A stretch of DNA of 64,000 nucleotides. Source: Azospira restricta (GTDB taxonomy: Bacteria; Pseudomonadota; Gammaproteobacteria; Burkholderiales; Rhodocyclaceae). Within the stretch, counting starts at the first letter, position 1. Each line of letters opens with the position of its first letter. Shown here one piece after another: positions 61,743 to 64,000 of the stretch. The stretch is from contig NZ_CP064781.1 in the NCBI RefSeq assembly GCF_016858125.1, positions 3,667,501 to 3,731,500 on the forward strand, written 5' to 3'. The translations under genes were made by a program, and so were the position numbers. The notes under the pieces were generated by a model. That model was not told where the DNA came from. It did not search any database and saw only the letters and a list, made by a program, of their open reading frames with translations.

Positions 61743-62356
61743 GCAACGACGATGCTCTCATTTACGTGGTCGACGACGACGCCGCCGTTCGTGATTCGTT
61801 GACGCTGCTGCTCGAACAGGAGGAATTGGCGGTCGAGAGCTTCGACAGCGCCGAGGCCTTCCTCGCCGCCTGCCGCCCGGCGCCGCGGCGTTGCGCAGTG
61901 GTTGACGTGCGCATGCCGGGGATGGACGGGCTGCAGCTGCAGGCGGAAATGGCCCGGCGCGGCATCGCCGTGCCGATCGTCTTCCTCACCGGCCACGGCG
62001 ACATCCCGATGAGTGTGCGCGCGATCCGCGCCGGCGCCGTCGACTTCCTGACCAAGCCGGTGACCGCCCTTGCACTCGTCGACAGCGTTCGCCGCGCGAT
62101 GGGCGAGAGCGAGCAGCTGAGCCTGCGCGCCGAAGCCAATCAGACGGCGGAGGCACGCGTCGCGAGCCTCACCGAGCGCGAACGCGAAGTGATGCTGCTC
62201 GCCGTCGGAGGCCTGTCCAACAAGGAAATCGCGCGCCGACTCGGCATCAGCCACCGCACGGTGGAGATCCACCGGGCGCGCGTGATGCACAAGACCGGCG
62301 CCGGTTCGGTGCTGGAGCTCGCCCGCATCGCCGACGACTGCAGCCTGCGCAGCTGA
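61739..62356 (+). CDS. FixJ-family response regulator (REC-LuxR HTH)
   Basis: 205-aa regulator: receiver with Asp56 (CAVVDVRMPGMDG), Lys in DFLTKPV; LuxR-type HTH LTEREREVMLLAVGGLSNKEIARRLGISHRTVEIHRARVMHKTGA. ATG 61739 overlaps the kinase stop. FixJ-type proteins bind promoters of respiratory or one-carbon genes in other bacteria; targets here are unknown, but the 13-bp motif at 58895 and 62377 is a candidate. Confidence 0.94.
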   Translation: MSNDDALIYVVDDDAAVRDSLTLLLEQEELAVESFDSAEAFLAACRPAPRRCAVVDVRMPGMDGLQLQAEMARRGIAVPIVFLTGHGDIPMSVRAIRAGAVDFLTKPVTALALVDSVRRAMGESEQLSLRAEANQTAEARVASLTEREREVMLLAVGGLSNKEIARRLGISHRTVEIHRARVMHKTGAGSVLELARIADDCSLRS

Positions 62357-62376
62357 GCTGCCGCGCCGCGGTCCGG

Positions 62377-62389
62377 CATACGTGCTCGC
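62377..62389 (+). promoter_or_regulatory. Shared 13-bp motif, copy 2 (before the STAS gene)
   Basis: CATACGTGCTCGC, followed by GCGTA so that TACG...CGTA flank the core. 157 bp before the STAS ATG. Differs from copy 1 at one base. Confidence 0.4.
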
Positions 62390-62545
62390 GCGTATTCCCC
62401 TGTCCTAGCAAGACTCTTAACATGGGCGGAAAATGCTTTCCGCCTGGTCAGTGCCGCGGCCAGAACCGGCTGGAACGGGCCGGAGCGCGGAAGGTTCCGG
62501 CCGCCGGCGGCGACGGAAACAACAACGACAGGAGACGGAGACGCC

Positions 62546-62869
62546 ATGAGCATTATGCTGATCGACAAGAACGACGCCTGTCGGGTGGTCTGCGATGGCC
62601 GCTTGACCTTCCAGTTCGCGCGCGAGCTCGAAGACCGGGTGATCGACGCGCTGCGCCGCTATTCCCGCTTCGAGCTCGACCTCTCCGGGATCACCGAGAT
62701 CGACCTGCACGGCTTGCACCTGCTGCAGCTGCTGACCACTGTCGGCGGCGACAAGGTGAAGACTGTCGCCGGATCGCCCATCGTCGACCAGGCGCGCAAG
62801 CGCCTGCTCACCTCCAGTCGCGGCACCTGGCTGCGCGGCACCCCGGAAGAGCGGGCGCGCGCCGCGTGA
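62546..62869 (+). CDS. STAS-domain protein
   Basis: 107-aa cytosolic protein: VVCDGRLTFQFARELEDRVIDALRRYSRFELDLSGITEIDLHGLHLLQLL, the anti-sigma-factor-antagonist/STAS fold. The phosphorylatable Ser of SpoIIAA (usually in DxSxVxxxDSSGL) is replaced: the loop reads SGITEIDLHGLHLL, with His/Gly at the place of Ser-Ser. AGGAGACGGAGACGCC lies before ATG 62546. It may be a scaffold in a phosphorelay rather than a phosphoswitch. No anti-sigma factor gene is nearby. Confidence 0.8.
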   Translation: MSIMLIDKNDACRVVCDGRLTFQFARELEDRVIDALRRYSRFELDLSGITEIDLHGLHLLQLLTTVGGDKVKTVAGSPIVDQARKRLLTSSRGTWLRGTPEERARAA

Positions 62870-62891
62870 CGCGCGCCGCCCCGAGCTCGCC

Positions 62892-64000
62892 TCACACCCC
62901 CCGCGGCAGCCAGCGCAGCAGCGCGCCGTAGAGCCGGTCGGGGTCGACCGGCTTGGCGATGTGGTCGTTCATGCCGGCGTCGAGGCAGCGCCGGCGGTCG
63001 TCGCTGAAGGCGTTGGCGGTCATCGCCAGGATCGGCGTATCGGCGTAGCCGGCCAGTTGGCGCAGCGCGCGCGTCGCCTCGAGGCCGTCCATCAGCGGCA
63101 TGTGCATGTCCATCAGCACCAGGTCGTAGTGATTGGCCGCGGCCTTCACCACCGCGTCGTGTCCGTCCCAGGCGACGTCGGCGTGCAGGCCGGCGTCGCG
63201 CAGCAGTTCGAGCGCGACTTCCTGGTTGATGCGGTCGTCCTCGGCGAGCAGGATGTTGCAATGGCCGTAGCCGGCGCGCAGGCGGGCCTCGGCGTCGACG
63301 ACGTCGGCGGGCAACGCCGACGCCGGGCCGGCCGCCTTGCCCAGGCGCACCGTGAACCAGAAGCGGCTGCCGACGCCGGGTTCGCTGTCGACGCCGACGT
63401 CGCCGCCCATCAGCCGCGCGAAGTGGCGGGTGATCGACAGGCCGAGCCCGGTGCCTCCGAAGACGCGGGTGGTCGAGGTGTCGGCCTGTTCGAAATCCTC
63501 GAAGATCGCCGCCCGCTTGCCGGCCTCGATGCCGATGCCGGTGTCCTCGACCTCGAAGCGCAGCAGGACCGTGTCGGCGTCCTCCTCGACCGTGCGCACG
63601 CGCACCGCGACCCAGCCGTGCTCGGTGAACTTGACCGCGTTGCCGAGGTAGTTGAGCAGCGCCTGCGACAGCCGCGTGGCGTCGCCGAGCAGGCGGTCGG
63701 GCACCTTGCCGATGTCCTCCTGGAAGAGCAGTCCCTTGGCCTGGATGCGCTCGCCGACGATCGCCCGTACGCTGTCGATCAGCGCGCGCAGCGAGAACTC
63801 GCGGCGCTCGAAGTTCATCCGCCCGGCTTCGATCTTGGACAGGTCGAGGATGTTGTTGAGCACGCCGAGCAGGTGGCCGGCGGCGCCGGCGATCTTGTCC
63901 AGCCTGTCGCGCTGCGCCGGCGTCGGATCCTGCCGCTGCAGCAGGTGGGTCAGGCCGAGCACGGCGTTCATCGGCGTGCGAATCTCGTGGCTCATGTTGG
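62892..64000 (-). CDS. Hybrid sensor histidine kinase, C-terminal part (continues beyond the window)
   Basis: At least 369 residues to the window edge. The H box is [21 protein letters not shown], followed by [32 protein letters not shown] (N box), [12 protein letters not shown] (G1) and [23 protein letters not shown] (G2). A C-terminal receiver has [17 protein letters not shown], Asp in [15 protein letters not shown] and Lys in HIAKPVDPD. No Hpt domain follows: the protein stops shortly after the receiver ([13 protein letters not shown]). It is convergent with the STAS gene (22 bp). N-terminal sensor lies outside. Confidence 0.93.
   Translation of the reverse strand, partial: NMSHEIRTPMNAVLGLTHLLQRQDPTPAQRDRLDKIAGAAGHLLGVLNNILDLSKIEAGRMNFERREFSLRALIDSVRAIVGERIQAKGLLFQEDIGKVPDRLLGDATRLSQALLNYLGNAVKFTEHGWVAVRVRTVEEDADTVLLRFEVEDTGIGIEAGKRAAIFEDFEQADTSTTRVFGGTGLGLSITRHFARLMGGDVGVDSEPGVGSRFWFTVRLGKAAGPASALPADVVDAEARLRAGYGHCNILLAEDDRINQEVALELLRDAGLHADVAWDGHDAVVKAAANHYDLVLMDMHMPLMDGLEATRALRQLAGYADTPILAMTANAFSDDRRRCLDAGMNDHIAKPVDPDRLYGALLRWLPRGV

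Overview
The window is uniformly GC-rich DNA of a Gram-negative bacterium and looks like a betaproteobacterium, probably of the Rhodocyclales: monomeric NADP isocitrate dehydrogenase divergent from aceK, flavocytochrome c sulfide dehydrogenase, the coaBC / small membrane protein / dut order, and dense regulatory gene content. The placement rests on gene content and remembered family distribution, not a database search. About 63 protein genes were found, some of them small or partial. No rRNA, tRNA, CRISPR array, prophage or insertion sequence was recognised.

Layout. 1-2.7 kb: icd (partial) divergent from aceK. 2.8-4.4 kb: fccAB sulfide oxidation pair. 4.7-6.25 kb: a lower-GC island with a secreted trypsin-like protease and a lipoprotein. 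6.3-6.8 kb: rpmB-rpmG. 6.9-21.4 kb: an envelope-modification region with an LTA-synthase-like phosphatase/transferase, a PAP2 phosphatase, two phosphoethanolamine transferases, a PPOX flavoprotein, a radical SAM enzyme, a four-enzyme cassette (thermostable-hemolysin family, AMP-ligase, haem-oxygenase-like diiron enzyme, SDR), a TPR lipid/periplasmic protein and a PmrAB/QseBC-type two-component system. Five 17-bp sites of the PmrA-box type (two YTTAAK-like half-sites separated by exactly 5 bp) lie in front of the transcription units here, each followed after exactly 10 bp by a plausible -10 hexamer. This is the strongest candidate for an undescribed system: a PmrA-type regulon that links lipid A phosphoethanolamine chemistry to an uncharacterised biosynthetic cassette carried in the same operon as its regulators.

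21.4-30.9 kb: radC, coaBC, dut, dsbB, an acyl desaturase, a PAS-GGDEF-EAL protein with a small coupled protein, an RstAB-like two-component system, and a 52-codon ORF behind an RstA-like operator and followed by two hairpins. 30.9-41.3 kb: housekeeping and envelope genes (mscS-type channel, rsmB, DUF3108 protein, purN, lipoprotein, dedA, corA-like, mutL, miaA).

41.3-50.8 kb: a nine-gene minus-strand operon with a NitT/TauT-type ABC importer, a solo periplasmic Cache protein, a chemoreceptor, a Liv-type binding protein, a DctB-like kinase, a tautomerase and a DctD-like sigma-54 activator. Upstream of its first gene I read a GG-N10-GC sigma-54 promoter and two TGCGG-N4-CCGCA palindromes 31 bp apart, so the operon probably autoactivates through its own last gene. 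51-64 kb: a leader ORF with a dispersed repeat, an orphan Liv-type lipoprotein, a HI0933-type flavoprotein, a tandem-receiver protein, an RND efflux pump with a TetR-type operator but no local TetR gene, a MASE1-PAS kinase with a FixJ-type regulator, a STAS protein, and the C-terminal part of a hybrid kinase cut by the window edge.
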